NCBI RefSeq assembly: GCF_900111005.1
Contig: NZ_FOFV01000017.1
Span: 147,012 to 211,011, forward strand
Reading direction: 5' to 3'
Source: Lentzea albida
GTDB taxonomy: Bacteria; Actinomycetota; Actinomycetes; Mycobacteriales; Pseudonocardiaceae
DNA: 64,000 bases
How positions within the stretch are numbered: position 1 is the stretch's first letter; the number at the start of each line of letters is the position of its first letter. Of the stretch, positions 16,883 to 25,721 are shown piece by piece. The translations under genes were made by a program, and so were the position numbers. The notes under the pieces are model-generated. The model saw only the letters and a list, made by a program, of their open reading frames with translations. It did no database searches and had not been told where the DNA came from.

Positions 16883-18118
16883 TCAGCCTCGGTCGAAGGT
16901 GCGCTCGACGTGGGTGAGCGAGCGCAGGAGCTCGTCGGCGGTGTGGTCGGCGGCGGGGACGGCACGGCCCGCGGGCAGCGGCAGGGCGCCGGTGCGCGAC
17001 CACTGCAGCCGCCCGTCGCCGTCCACGAACGCCCTGGTGCGCCCGGCGTTGTCCTGGTGCAGGCAGTAGGGCACGTCGAGGTAGCCGCGCTCGACCGCGC
17101 GGACCAGGGCGATGCCGACGTCGGGTGCGAGGTCGAGCACGGCCTCGACGAGCGCGCGGGCCTCGGCGAGCACGCCCGTGTCCTCGACCTCGCCACCCGG
17201 CCGGGCGCGCGCCGCCGCGGCCGCGGCCGTCACCAGTGCGGCGACGTTCTCCGCGACGGTGGGGATGCGGTGCGCCTCCGCCGTCGTCTTGACGATCAGC
17301 CGTTCCGCCCCTGTGCGCACGGCCAGTTCGGCCGAGCGTTCCAGCAGGGCGGTCGCGCCGTGCGGGGTGCGCGGGAACACGCCCATGTACGTGTACAGCA
17401 CGACGTGCCAGTCCACATCGGACAGGTGTTCGGCGGCGAGGGTGCGCAGGGCGGCCACGGCCTCGGCGTCCTGGTCGGCGTCGGTCTGCTGGGCGTAGCT
17501 CAACGACATGCTGTCCACGCCGTGCTGGCGGAAGAACAGGCCCTCCAGAACACTGATCGCCACCAGCAGGCTCGGCGGGCAGAGCTGGCCCATCATGCAG
17601 CCGCCGAACGACTCCAGGTGCGGGCGGGCGCCGCGTTCGCGGGCGTCGGAGAGCAGCAGGCAGGACTCGGCCCACGCGCGCACCGACTCGGCGACCGGAA
17701 CGCGGCTGTAGGGCAGGCAGTACGACAGCGGCCCGCCCTCCGTCGCGTCCAGACCGGCGGCCAGCAGGGCCGCGACGATCTTCTGCGGGCACGCCGAGCC
17801 GTGGCGCACCTGCACCGGGAAGTCCGGTTCGCGCAGACCGTCCAGCACGGCCCTGGTCGTCTCGGGCGGGTGGGCGGCGATGGGATAGCCGTTGAGCTCG
17901 GCGCCGGTGTCCAGGGCCTTGCGCACCGCGCGGTGGTCCCCCACGCGCGTGAAGCTGTCGACCGTGATCGTGCCCGCCGCCCGCACCCCGGCTCCGCGCA
18001 CCGCGGCGAGTCCGGCCCGCATCCGCGCCGGTCCGGCGACGCCCATCCTGGGCTGCACGACCAGTTCGCCCGCGGCGGCGGCGCGGGCGACGAACTCGCC
18101 GAACGAGCCACCGGTCAC
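16883..18118 (-). CDS. mutE: Glutamate mutase epsilon (catalytic) subunit
   Basis: 411 residues. Characteristic segments are QPRMGVAGPARMRAGLAAV near the N terminus, TITVDSFTRVGDH, NGYPIAAHPPETTRAVLDGL, VRHGSACPQKI and ESFGGCMMGQLCPPSLLVAI. These match the TIM-barrel subunit that binds glutamate and adenosylcobalamin and rearranges L-glutamate to (2S,3S)-3-methylaspartate. GTG at 18118 overlaps the mutS stop (GTGA). Actinobacterial lipopeptide and macrolactam clusters such as friulimicin, skyllamycin and vicenistatin carry similar pairs to make the 3-methylaspartate building block. Confidence 0.9.
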   Translation of the reverse strand: MTGGSFGEFVARAAAAGELVVQPRMGVAGPARMRAGLAAVRGAGVRAAGTITVDSFTRVGDHRAVRKALDTGAELNGYPIAAHPPETTRAVLDGLREPDFPVQVRHGSACPQKIVAALLAAGLDATEGGPLSYCLPYSRVPVAESVRAWAESCLLLSDARERGARPHLESFGGCMMGQLCPPSLLVAISVLEGLFFRQHGVDSMSLSYAQQTDADQDAEAVAALRTLAAEHLSDVDWHVVLYTYMGVFPRTPHGATALLERSAELAVRTGAERLIVKTTAEAHRIPTVAENVAALVTAAAAAARARPGGEVEDTGVLAEARALVEAVLDLAPDVGIALVRAVERGYLDVPYCLHQDNAGRTRAFVDGDGRLQWSRTGALPLPAGRAVPAADHTADELLRSLTHVERTFDRG

Positions 18119-18552
18119 GACCGCACCCCCGCGGCGAGCCGGTCGACGTAGCGGCGGAAGGCCGGGATGGCGTCGCCGTCCTCGAACACCGCGTCGAACC
18201 CGGCGGCCAGCAGGACCTCCTCGCGGCCTCCCGCGCCGTCGACGCCGAGCTTGCCGCCGATCACGACCGGGGTGCTCGCGAGGCGTGCGCGCAGCGGTCC
18301 GATGACGCGCCGGGCGTCCTGGAAGCCGTGCCCGTTCACGCTGCTGATCACGACGAGGTCCGGTGCCGCCTGTCCGCACCGGGACGTCAGCATCCCGTCG
18401 GGGACGCACGCGCCCAGGTTGGTCACGCGGTGACCCATCTCCTCCAGCACCAGCTGCAGGTACACGAGGTTCCAGGTGTGCGCGTCGGAGGCGAGCCCGG
18501 AGACCACGATGTCGAGGCGGGCTGAGTCCGTCCGGGCGGCGTCCAACTCCAT
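18115..18552 (-). CDS. mutS: Glutamate mutase sigma (cobalamin-binding) subunit
   Basis: 145 residues, the usual size for the B12-binding subunit. The cobalamin-ligand region reads SDAHTWNLVYLQ: Asp and His of the DxHxxG motif are present but the Gly position is Asn. VVISSVNGHG and PVVIGGKLGV form the remaining nucleotide-loop contacts. It pairs with the catalytic subunit immediately downstream, sharing a GTGA overlap. First gene of a four-gene leftward operon whose promoter carries the triple CTGCC repeat. Expression therefore probably depends on the SARP regulator at 19170. Confidence 0.9.
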   Translation of the reverse strand: MELDAARTDSARLDIVVSGLASDAHTWNLVYLQLVLEEMGHRVTNLGACVPDGMLTSRCGQAAPDLVVISSVNGHGFQDARRVIGPLRARLASTPVVIGGKLGVDGAGGREEVLLAAGFDAVFEDGDAIPAFRRYVDRLAAGVRS

Positions 18553-18594
18553 GGGGGCGAGCTCCCTTTGTCGCGCGGGTGTTTCCCTGTCCCG

Positions 18595-18650
18595 AACGTA
18601 GGAGCCGCGCCCGGCGCCTCAAGGCAGCGGCGACGGCAGCCTTCCGGCAG
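18595..18650 (-). promoter_or_regulatory. mutS promoter with triple CTGCC repeats (candidate SARP operator)
   Basis: Read leftward: CTGCC at 18650-18646, 18639-18635 and 18627-18623 (steps of 11 and 12 bp), then 22 bases, then TACGTT at 18600-18595 within CCTACGTTCGG as the -10 box. The start codon is 42 bases further. A TTGAGG just after the last repeat could be a weak -35. The same layout occurs at two other cluster promoters. Confidence 0.65.
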
Positions 18651-18656
18651 TTGGCG

Positions 18657-19022
18657 CTATCGGGAAGGCGGATCGAAGTAGTAGAAACGTCGGCTGCAGA
18701 GCAAAAGGCCCTCGTCCGACAGGGTCACCACGTCGGCGAACTCGGCCGGGTCGGGGCACTCCGCGTCCGGAGGAGGGGTGTAGCGGCCGACGACGACCAC
18801 GGTGTCCTTGTCCGCCACCAGTTTGTGGATGTGGTGGCGGCCGCGCAGGGCCGGCAGGGCGGTCAGCAGCCCGACGGTGTGGTCGCGGCCGTGCCCCGCA
18901 GGCGCGTCACAGCGTTTGAGCTGCATGTCCGGATGCAGCAGGGAGGCGTACCCGTCCAGGTCCCCCGTGTCCAGGTAGTGGTAGGAGAGGCGGACGTGGT
19001 CGGCGCCTGCGGCGGTGCTCAT
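18657..19022 (-). CDS. NTF2/SnoaL-like small protein
   Basis: 121 residues with an NTF2-like pattern: an N-terminal helix RLSYHYLDTGDLDGYASLLH, then LHPDMQLKRC, an HIHKLVADKDTVVVVGRYT strand pair and a final strand RRFYYFDP. The family includes polyketide cyclases, hydratases and non-enzymatic binding proteins, so no reaction is assigned. ATG at 19022 has GAGGAG eight bases upstream. It lies between the mutS promoter and the SARP gene, divergent from the latter, and probably belongs to the cluster. Confidence 0.75.
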   Translation of the reverse strand: MSTAAGADHVRLSYHYLDTGDLDGYASLLHPDMQLKRCDAPAGHGRDHTVGLLTALPALRGRHHIHKLVADKDTVVVVGRYTPPPDAECPDPAEFADVVTLSDEGLLLCSRRFYYFDPPSR

Positions 19023-19169
19023 GGCGGTTCTCCTCACGCGATGCGCCACAACCGTCCCGCCGCCGGGCAACCTGCCGATATCTTCCCGCTATCGCGGGGG
19101 CTTGTCCTCCTCCGTGATCATGTGCTTACCCTCGGGGCATCGCAGATCCGGAAAGGGTGGCCGCGCGCT

Positions 19170-22001
19170 ATGTCCCCAGGGGGTTTCCGGGTTCTCGGCC
19201 CGGTGGAGGTCGACGGTCTCGGCGGCGCGGCGCGGATCCCGCCGGGCAGGCAGCAGGTGATCCTCGGGCTGCTGCTCGTGGAGGCGGGCCGGGTGGTGAG
19301 CACGGCGACGCTGGTCGACGCCCTGTGGGACGAGAACCCCCCGGACACCGCCCGCACGCAGGTGCAGATCTGCGTCTCCCGGCTGCGCCGCACGCTCGAC
19401 ACCGCCGGCATGTCCGCGGTCATCGACACCCGCCCGCCGGGCTACCAGCTGCGGCTCAACGGGGACGCGCTGGACCTCGCCGAGTTCCTCACCCGCACCG
19501 CCGAGGCCCGCGTGCTGGCCAAGGAGGGCCGTGCCGCCGAGGCGGCCGCGCTGCTGCGGGAGGCCGCGGCGCTGTGGCGCGGGCCGTGCCTGGGCGGGGC
19601 TCCCAACCGGTCGCTGCGCACCCGCGCGATGCGGCTGGACGAGGACCGGCTCACCTGCGTCGAGGACTACCTGGAACTCGAACTGGAACTGGGCCAGCAC
19701 CACCAGCTCGTCGGGGAGGTCACGCGCCTGGTCCACGAGCACCCGTTGCGGGAACGGCCACGCGCCCTGCTGATGCTCGCGCTGCACCGCTCCGGAAGGC
19801 AGGCCGAAGCCCTCGACACCTACCGCGCCGGCCGGACCCTGCTGGTCGAGGAACTGGGCCTGGAGCCCGGCGAACGGTTGCGGGAGCTGGAGGCGGCGAT
19901 CCTCGCCGGCGAGACCCCGGCCAAGTCCCAGGCCGAGCCGGCGCCGAAGGCCGACGAGGTCGTGCGCACAGCACGGCCGCGGCAGCTACCCGCCGACACC
20001 GCCGACTTCGTCGGTGACGAGGAGATGCTGCGGGGCGCGGAGTCCGTGCTCGTCGGCGACGCCGCGCGGTCGGCCGTGGGGGTCGTCGTGATCACCGGAC
20101 GGCCCGGCGTCGGCAAGAGCACGGTCGCCGCCCACCTCGCGCACCGGGTGGCGCAGGAGCACTTCCCCGACGGACAGCTCTACTGCGACCTGCACGGCAC
20201 CGGTTCGCCGTCCACTGTGGACGACGTGTTGGGCCGTTTCCTGCTGGCGCTGGGGATTCCCGGGCCGGTGATCCCCGACGGCGTGGACGCCAGGCTGGAG
20301 ATGTACCGGACACTGCTGGCCGACCGGCGGGTGCTGGTCGTGCTGGACGACGCGGCCACCGAGGGCCAGGTCCTGCCGCTGCTGCCGGGCAGCAGCACGT
20401 GCGCGGTGGTGGTGACCAGCCGCTCGCGGCTGACCGGTCTGCCCGGCGCCCGCCAGGTCGAGCTCGACGTCCTCGACACCGGCCAGTCGCTGCGCCTGCT
20501 GGGCCTGGTCGTCGGGGAGCACCGGGTGGCCCGCGAGCCCGAGGCCGCCGAGGCGCTGGTGCGCACCGTCGGCGGACTGCCGCTGGCGTTGCGGATCATC
20601 GCGGCCCGCCTCGCCGCACGTCCACATTGGACGCTCGCGTCGATGGTGCTCCGGCTCGCCAGCGAACGGCACCGCCTCGACGAGCTCGCCCACGGCGAGC
20701 TGACCATCCGCGCCAGCCTCGCGCTGACCCACGACGGCCTCGACCGCCGCTCCCGCCTGCTGTTCGGCCTGCTGAGCCTCGCCGAGGGCCCCGCCGTCCC
20801 CGGCTGGGTCGCGGGTGCGGTCCTGGACGACGACAGGCCGTTCCCGTCGGACCTGCTCGAGCCGCTGGTGGACGTCCAGGTGCTCGACGTGGTCTCGGTG
20901 GAGCCGACCGGCGAGTTCCGCTACCGCTACCAGGACGTCCTGCGCCTGTTCGCGAGGGAGAAGGCGGCGGAGGAGATCCCCGCCGCCGACCGCGCCGCCG
21001 CCGTGTCCCGCCTGCTCGGCGGGTGGCTCTCCCTGGCGGAGCAGGCACACCGCGACATCTACGGCGGTGACTACACCGTGCTGCACGGAACCGCACCGCG
21101 CTGGCGTCCGCCGACGGCCCAGACCGATCCCCTGGAGTGGCTGGACGGCGAGCTGGAGAACCTGTGCGCGGCCGTCCACCAGGCAGCCACCGCGGGCCTC
21201 GACGAGCTGTGCTGGGACCTCGCGGTCACCTCGGTCACGCTGTTCGAGTCACGCGGCTACCTCGACGACTGGGAGCGGACCCACGCCGAGGCCCTGGCCG
21301 CCGTCCGTGCAGCGGGCAACAAACGCGGCACCGCGGCGGTCCTGAGCTCGCTGGGCACCCTGCACATCAACCGAGGCCGCCTCGACGCCTCCCGCGACGC
21401 GCTCCTCCCGGCCGTGGAGCTGTTCGAGGAACTGGGCGACACGCACGGCCTGGCCCTGTGCCACCGCGACCTGGCGCTGATCGCCCGAAACACCGGCGAC
21501 GACACCACCGCCCTGCGCCTGTACGACCGTTCGCTCGCCGGCTACACGTCGGTCGACGACGTGGTGGGCCGCGCGATCGTCCTCACCCAGCGCGCGTTCA
21601 TCCTGGCGGGCGACGGCGAGATCGCCCGAGCCCGCACCGACCTCGCCGAGGCGATGGCGGTCCACGAGTCCGTGGGGTACACCGGGGGCGCCGCCCGCAC
21701 GCTCAACCGCATCGGCCAGGTCCAGGCGATGGCGGGCGAGCACGCCGAGGCCGCCGCGACGATGCGGCGGGTGCTGGACATGGTGCGGGAGACCCGTGAC
21801 GTGATCGGCGAGGGGCAGCTGTTGCGGAACCTGGGTCAGGTGAGTGCGGCCGCCGGTCGTTACGGGGAGGCCCGGGCCTATCTGGAGGAGGCTCTGGCTG
21901 TTCGCGAGCGGATCCTGGACCACGGGGCCGCGTCGACGATTCGGGCGGAGTTGGCGGCGTTGCCGGAGAGGGAGGGGCAGACGCTGGTGGCGGCGGGCTG
22001 A
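19170..22001 (+). CDS. AfsR/SARP family cluster regulator with NB-ARC and TPR domains
   Basis: 943 residues. Order: winged-helix DNA-binding domain (about 5-95, with ALWDENPPDTARTQVQICVS), bacterial transcriptional activator domain (about 100-245, ending LEPGERLRELEAAIL), NB-ARC ATPase with P-loop GRPGVGKST near residue 310 and LVVLDDAA near 395, and C-terminal TPR repeats (about 700-930). The family activates antibiotic clusters by binding direct repeats near -35. It sits in the middle of the NRPS cluster, and the repeat-bearing promoters of both leftward operons and the main NRPS operon are its probable targets. ATG at 19170; upstream AAAGGG is a weak binding site. Confidence 0.92.
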   Translation: MSPGGFRVLGPVEVDGLGGAARIPPGRQQVILGLLLVEAGRVVSTATLVDALWDENPPDTARTQVQICVSRLRRTLDTAGMSAVIDTRPPGYQLRLNGDALDLAEFLTRTAEARVLAKEGRAAEAAALLREAAALWRGPCLGGAPNRSLRTRAMRLDEDRLTCVEDYLELELELGQHHQLVGEVTRLVHEHPLRERPRALLMLALHRSGRQAEALDTYRAGRTLLVEELGLEPGERLRELEAAILAGETPAKSQAEPAPKADEVVRTARPRQLPADTADFVGDEEMLRGAESVLVGDAARSAVGVVVITGRPGVGKSTVAAHLAHRVAQEHFPDGQLYCDLHGTGSPSTVDDVLGRFLLALGIPGPVIPDGVDARLEMYRTLLADRRVLVVLDDAATEGQVLPLLPGSSTCAVVVTSRSRLTGLPGARQVELDVLDTGQSLRLLGLVVGEHRVAREPEAAEALVRTVGGLPLALRIIAARLAARPHWTLASMVLRLASERHRLDELAHGELTIRASLALTHDGLDRRSRLLFGLLSLAEGPAVPGWVAGAVLDDDRPFPSDLLEPLVDVQVLDVVSVEPTGEFRYRYQDVLRLFAREKAAEEIPAADRAAAVSRLLGGWLSLAEQAHRDIYGGDYTVLHGTAPRWRPPTAQTDPLEWLDGELENLCAAVHQAATAGLDELCWDLAVTSVTLFESRGYLDDWERTHAEALAAVRAAGNKRGTAAVLSSLGTLHINRGRLDASRDALLPAVELFEELGDTHGLALCHRDLALIARNTGDDTTALRLYDRSLAGYTSVDDVVGRAIVLTQRAFILAGDGEIARARTDLAEAMAVHESVGYTGGAARTLNRIGQVQAMAGEHAEAAATMRRVLDMVRETRDVIGEGQLLRNLGQVSAAAGRYGEARAYLEEALAVRERILDHGAASTIRAELAALPEREGQTLVAAG

Positions 22002-22149
22002 CCATCGGGTGTGGCGGGAGAACAGGATGGTGGAACGGCCCGCGGGCTGAGCCGGTGTGGTGTGGGCCGGTGAGGTGGGATGGCGGAGCTGGGACGGCGA
22101 GGGTGACGAGTCCTCGGCCCCGTCCCCCACGCCAACCTCCCACACCCCA

Positions 22150-22914
22150 TCACACCCCGGCGGGAACCGGTTCCAGCGCCGGGATGTGCCGCGGCAGCGA
22201 CCGCCACACCTCCTCGGTGTAGAAGTGCCCACCGGGCAACTCCACGTGCCGGTACTCCCCGCCGGCCAGCGCCCGCCACTGCGCCGCCGTGTCCGCGACG
22301 ATCACGTCGTCGTCGGCCCCCGTCAGCACCTGCAGCGGCACGTTCACCGTCGTCCCGTCGGTGTAGGCGAACGTGTCCCGCACCCGGATGTCGGCCCGCA
22401 TCAGCTCCAGCGCCATCTCGCGCAGCTCCTCGTTGCCGAGGACGTAGTCGGCGAGCAGCCCGTTGACCGTCATCCACGAAAGCAGCCCGGCATCGGTGTC
22501 GCTTTGCGCGGGGAACATGTCGCGGGGCGTCAGGCCCCTGCTCGGCGCGTTGGCCGACGACACCACCAGGGCGTCCGGGCTGCGGCCGCCCAGGCGCTCG
22601 ATCCTGGCGGCCACGTCGAACGCCATCCAGCCGCCCATGCTGTGTCCGAAGAGGACGTACGGGCGGGTCGCCGCCGCGAGCACGGCCTGAGTGGCGTCGG
22701 CTGCCAGGGCCTGCCAGTCCTCGGCGTGGTCCTCGAGGAACCTGCCGTCGCGGCCCGGGTAGCAGATCGCGGCGAGTTCCACGTCCGCCGGCAGGACGTC
22801 GGCCCAGGGCAGGTACGGGCCGGCGCCGCCGCCGCAGAACCCCAGGCACACCAGCGACCGCGTGGCCTCCGGCTTGCGGCGGGGTCGGACCACCACGTTG
22901 TCGATGTTGTCCAC
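22150..22914 (-). CDS. Type II thioesterase
   Basis: 254 residues, alpha/beta-hydrolase fold. The N-terminal LVCLGFCGGGAGPYLPWA is the type II thioesterase pattern, GHSMGG places the catalytic Ser at residue 92, and GGHFYTEE near the C terminus supplies His. These enzymes remove wrong or stalled acyl groups from carrier proteins, or release free tailored amino acids. GTG at 22914 follows TAGGAGG that overlaps the upstream stop. It is the last gene of the hydroxylase / A-PCP / TE operon, so release of a hydroxylated amino acid from that carrier is also possible. Confidence 0.88.
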   Translation of the reverse strand: MDNIDNVVVRPRRKPEATRSLVCLGFCGGGAGPYLPWADVLPADVELAAICYPGRDGRFLEDHAEDWQALAADATQAVLAAATRPYVLFGHSMGGWMAFDVAARIERLGGRSPDALVVSSANAPSRGLTPRDMFPAQSDTDAGLLSWMTVNGLLADYVLGNEELREMALELMRADIRVRDTFAYTDGTTVNVPLQVLTGADDDVIVADTAAQWRALAGGEYRHVELPGGHFYTEEVWRSLPRHIPALEPVPAGV

Positions 22915-22922
22915 CAGTCCTC

Positions 22923-24590
22923 CTAGACGCGCAGGGACTCGACGTGCCGGGCGAGGTCGGTCAGGCGGGGGTGGCGGTAGACGTCGCGGGTGGACATCTT
23001 GAGGCCGAAGGTCTTCTTCACCTTCGACACCACCCGCAGCGCGACCAGGGAGTGGCCGCCGAGGGCGAAGAAGTCGTCGTCGGCGTTGACCGAGTCGCGG
23101 CCGAGGACCTCGGCCCACACCTGGGCGATGAACTGCTCGAACTCGCCCTCCGGTGCGGTGCCCGACTGTGCGGGTGGCGCGGGCAGGGCGGCGGTGTCGA
23201 GCTTGCCGCCCGGGGTCAGCGGCAGCGCGGCGACCTCGACGAACGCGGTCGGCACCATGACCTCCGGCAGCGCTGCCGCGGCGTGCTCGCGCAGCCCCTC
23301 CGCGCCCGCCAGGCCCGACGGCACGTAGTAGGCGACCGGCTGGCCGCCCAGGTCGTCGCGGACCACGACCGCGGCCGCGGCGACGGCGGGTGAGGACCGC
23401 ACGACGGTCTCGATCTCGCCCAGCTCCACCCGGTGGCCGCGGATCTTCACCTGGCGGTCGGCACGGCCGTGGAACTCCAGCAGGCCGTCCTCGGTGCGGC
23501 GCACCAGGTCGCCGGTGCGGTACATGCGCCCACCGGCCTCGCCGGAGGGGTCCGGCAGGAAGCGGGCACCGGTCAGGCCGGAGCGGCCGAGGTAGCCGTG
23601 GGTGACGCGCGGGCCGGCGACGTACAGCTCGCCGATCTCGCCGTCCGGGACCTCGCGCAGCTTCGCGTCGAGCACCAGGAGCCGGTTGCCGGGCAGCGCG
23701 TCCCCGATGGTCGGGTCGTCGCCCTCGACGACGGCGACCGTCGTGTCGACGGTGCACTCGGTCGGGCCGTAGAGGTTGAACGCCTCCACGGTGTCGGCGG
23801 CGGCCAGTTCCCGCCACACCGGCACGCTGATCGGCTCGCCGCCGATGAACAGGCGCAGCCGCCTGCCGTCGGGGCGTCCGGGCAGCAGGTGCTCGCGCAG
23901 CATCTCCCAGTGCGTCGGCGTCATGTCCACATCGGACACGCCGCACTCGTCGAGCCACGCGGCCAGCTTGGCGGGCTCGGTGCGGTGCGCGTCCTCCAGC
24001 ACGACGATCGTGTCGCCGCGGCAGATCCGGGCCCACTGCTGCACGGACGCGTCGAAGGACGCACTCGCGTTCCACGCGACGACAGAGGGTTCGGCCGAGT
24101 ACACGGCCATCTGCTCCAGTCCGTCCACAAGGGACGCGACGCCGCCGCGAGTGGCCTGGACGCCCTTGGGCAACCCGGTGGAGCCGGAGGTGTAGATGAC
24201 GTAGGCGGCGTCGTCGGCCGACACTGCCAAGTCGCTGAACGCACCGGTGCCGACGACCAGGTCCTCCGGCGTCACGGTCGTGCGCACCGCGGCGTCCGAC
24301 GCCATGTGCGCCAAGCGGTCCGCCGGGTAGGCCGGGTCGAGCGGCACGTACGCCGCGCCGGCCCGCCACACCGCCAGCAGCGCGACGAGGAGCCCGCTGC
24401 CGCGCGGCACGCTCACGCCCACGCGGTCGCCGCGGACCACTCCACGCTCGACCAGCACGGCGGCCAGCGCGGCCGTGCGCGCCTCCAGTTCGGCGAAGGT
24501 CAGCGCGCCGGCGGTGTCGCGCACGGCGATCCGCTCGGGCGCCGTCCGCACGACGTCGTGGAAGCGGGACAGCAGGTCTCGGCCCGTCAT
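22923..24590 (-). CDS. Stand-alone NRPS A-PCP didomain, Gln/Glu-like specificity
   Basis: 555 residues: adenylation domain (about 1-470; A3 core YTSGSTGLPKG, A5 NLYGPTE, A8 RVELGEIE) and carrier domain (about 480-555; DDFFALGGHSL). No condensation domain. Aligning by eye to GrsA gives the specificity residues D-A-Q-D-F-G-L-V-D-K, close to the remembered glutamine code DAQDLGVVDK and the related glutamate code. It follows the hydroxylase gene with an ATGA overlap, so hydroxylation of PCP-bound Gln or Glu is likely, as KtzO/KtzP do for Glu in kutzneride. It is also the only free A domain able to serve the A-less modules. Confidence 0.88.
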   Translation of the reverse strand: MTGRDLLSRFHDVVRTAPERIAVRDTAGALTFAELEARTAALAAVLVERGVVRGDRVGVSVPRGSGLLVALLAVWRAGAAYVPLDPAYPADRLAHMASDAAVRTTVTPEDLVVGTGAFSDLAVSADDAAYVIYTSGSTGLPKGVQATRGGVASLVDGLEQMAVYSAEPSVVAWNASASFDASVQQWARICRGDTIVVLEDAHRTEPAKLAAWLDECGVSDVDMTPTHWEMLREHLLPGRPDGRRLRLFIGGEPISVPVWRELAAADTVEAFNLYGPTECTVDTTVAVVEGDDPTIGDALPGNRLLVLDAKLREVPDGEIGELYVAGPRVTHGYLGRSGLTGARFLPDPSGEAGGRMYRTGDLVRRTEDGLLEFHGRADRQVKIRGHRVELGEIETVVRSSPAVAAAAVVVRDDLGGQPVAYYVPSGLAGAEGLREHAAAALPEVMVPTAFVEVAALPLTPGGKLDTAALPAPPAQSGTAPEGEFEQFIAQVWAEVLGRDSVNADDDFFALGGHSLVALRVVSKVKKTFGLKMSTRDVYRHPRLTDLARHVESLRV

Positions 24591-25627
24591 CGGCCCACTC
24601 CGCTCATCGGGGTGGCCGACGGGGCGACGGTCGGCGCGCAGTCCAGCACGGAGACCGGCTCGCCCATGGCGACGACGATCTTGCGGTCGCCGCGGAACGG
24701 GTCGCGGCCGTGCGTCGAGAGGATGTTGTCGACCAGCAGCAGGTCGCCGCGGCCCCAGCGGCGGCGGGTCGTGGCGACCTCGTAGGCGGCCTGGATGGTG
24801 GCGAGCTCCTCGCGGCTGAGCACCGTGCCGTCGCCGAAGGCGGTGTTGAACGGCAGGTCCTCGACGCCGAACTCGTCGACCAGCGCGTCGCGCAGCTCCT
24901 CGTCGAGCGCCCACTCGTTCCAGAACGCCATGTGGTTGAACCACACCTCGGCGCCGGTCACCGGGTGCGAGATGATCCCGGGACGCAGCTGGGTGGTGCG
25001 CAGGTGGCCGTCGGACTGCCACTGGCACGAGACCAGGTTCTCCGCGCCGTACGCCTCCACCTCCTCCTTCGTGGTGGCGGCGAACGCGGTCTGCCACGAC
25101 GTGGAGATGTGCTCGGAGTAGCTGCGGTTGAGCAGCCAGCCGACCTTCCGCATCTTGGCGACCAGCTCCGCCGGCAGCGACGCGAGCACCTCGCGGCAGT
25201 CGGCCACCGGCGTCGCGCCGCCCTCCGGCGGGGCGATCAGGCAGGCGAACATGAGCAGGCCGGGGAACGTCAGCGTGTAGCTGTTCTCGTTGTGCATGTG
25301 GATCGGCTGCGCGGCGGGCAGGTCGGTCGACGAGAAGACGCCGTTGCCGAAGTCGCTGCGCGGGGTGGCCTTCTCGCGGTACGGCGTGCGCTCGGGCATG
25401 AGCGTGTCGCGCACGAGGCCGAAGTCGTCGACGTCGTGCACGGGCAGGCCGCGCACGTACAGCGCGGCGTGCTCGTGCAGCAGGCCGCGCAGGGCGTCGG
25501 CGTTGGCCCGCAACCACTCCGTGGCCTGCTCGATCGTGTGCACGTTCTCGGCGTCGACGGTGGCGGGCGCGCCGGGCTCGATCGTGACCACCAACGGCGC
25601 CGTACCTGACAAAGCGGTGGGGCTCAT
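24587..25627 (-). CDS. SyrP/TauD-type Fe(II)/2-oxoglutarate amino acid beta-hydroxylase
   Basis: 346 residues. The iron-binding motif is HNE at 112-114 within PIHMHNENSYTLTFPG, and the distal His is in LVDNILSTHGRDPFRGDRK (His306); Arg312 or Arg315 would bind 2-oxoglutarate. HNENSYT with PPEGGATPVADCREV is the pattern of SyrP and KtzO/KtzP hydroxylases, which act on aminoacyl groups bound to a carrier protein. ATG at 25627 follows GAGAGGAAAG. It is the first gene of a coupled operon with the A-PCP, so beta-hydroxylation of glutamine or glutamate on that PCP is inferred. Confidence 0.85.
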   Translation of the reverse strand: MSPTALSGTAPLVVTIEPGAPATVDAENVHTIEQATEWLRANADALRGLLHEHAALYVRGLPVHDVDDFGLVRDTLMPERTPYREKATPRSDFGNGVFSSTDLPAAQPIHMHNENSYTLTFPGLLMFACLIAPPEGGATPVADCREVLASLPAELVAKMRKVGWLLNRSYSEHISTSWQTAFAATTKEEVEAYGAENLVSCQWQSDGHLRTTQLRPGIISHPVTGAEVWFNHMAFWNEWALDEELRDALVDEFGVEDLPFNTAFGDGTVLSREELATIQAAYEVATTRRRWGRGDLLLVDNILSTHGRDPFRGDRKIVVAMGEPVSVLDCAPTVAPSATPMSGVGR

Positions 25628-25657
25628 CGCACTTTCCTCTCTGCTGGCGTGGTGCCG

Positions 25658-25714
25658 ACGCTAGGGAGGCCGCGAACCGTTGTGCGGCAGGCGGTGCGGC
25701 AGCTGCTGGGGCAG
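25658..25714 (-). promoter_or_regulatory. Hydroxylase promoter with triple CTGCC repeats (candidate SARP operator)
   Basis: Read leftward: CTGCC at 25714-25710, 25702-25698 and 25690-25686 (steps of 12 bp), then 22 bases, then TAGCGT at 25663-25658 within CCTAGCGTCGG as the -10 box. The hydroxylase start is 30 bases further. Same geometry as the mutS promoter. Confidence 0.65.
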
Positions 25715-25721
25715 GTGGCTG

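Noticed and set aside
22002..22149. Terminator between the SARP gene and the convergent thioesterase
   Set aside because: GT-rich and CA-rich stretches could pair partly but no clean stem-loop is visible.
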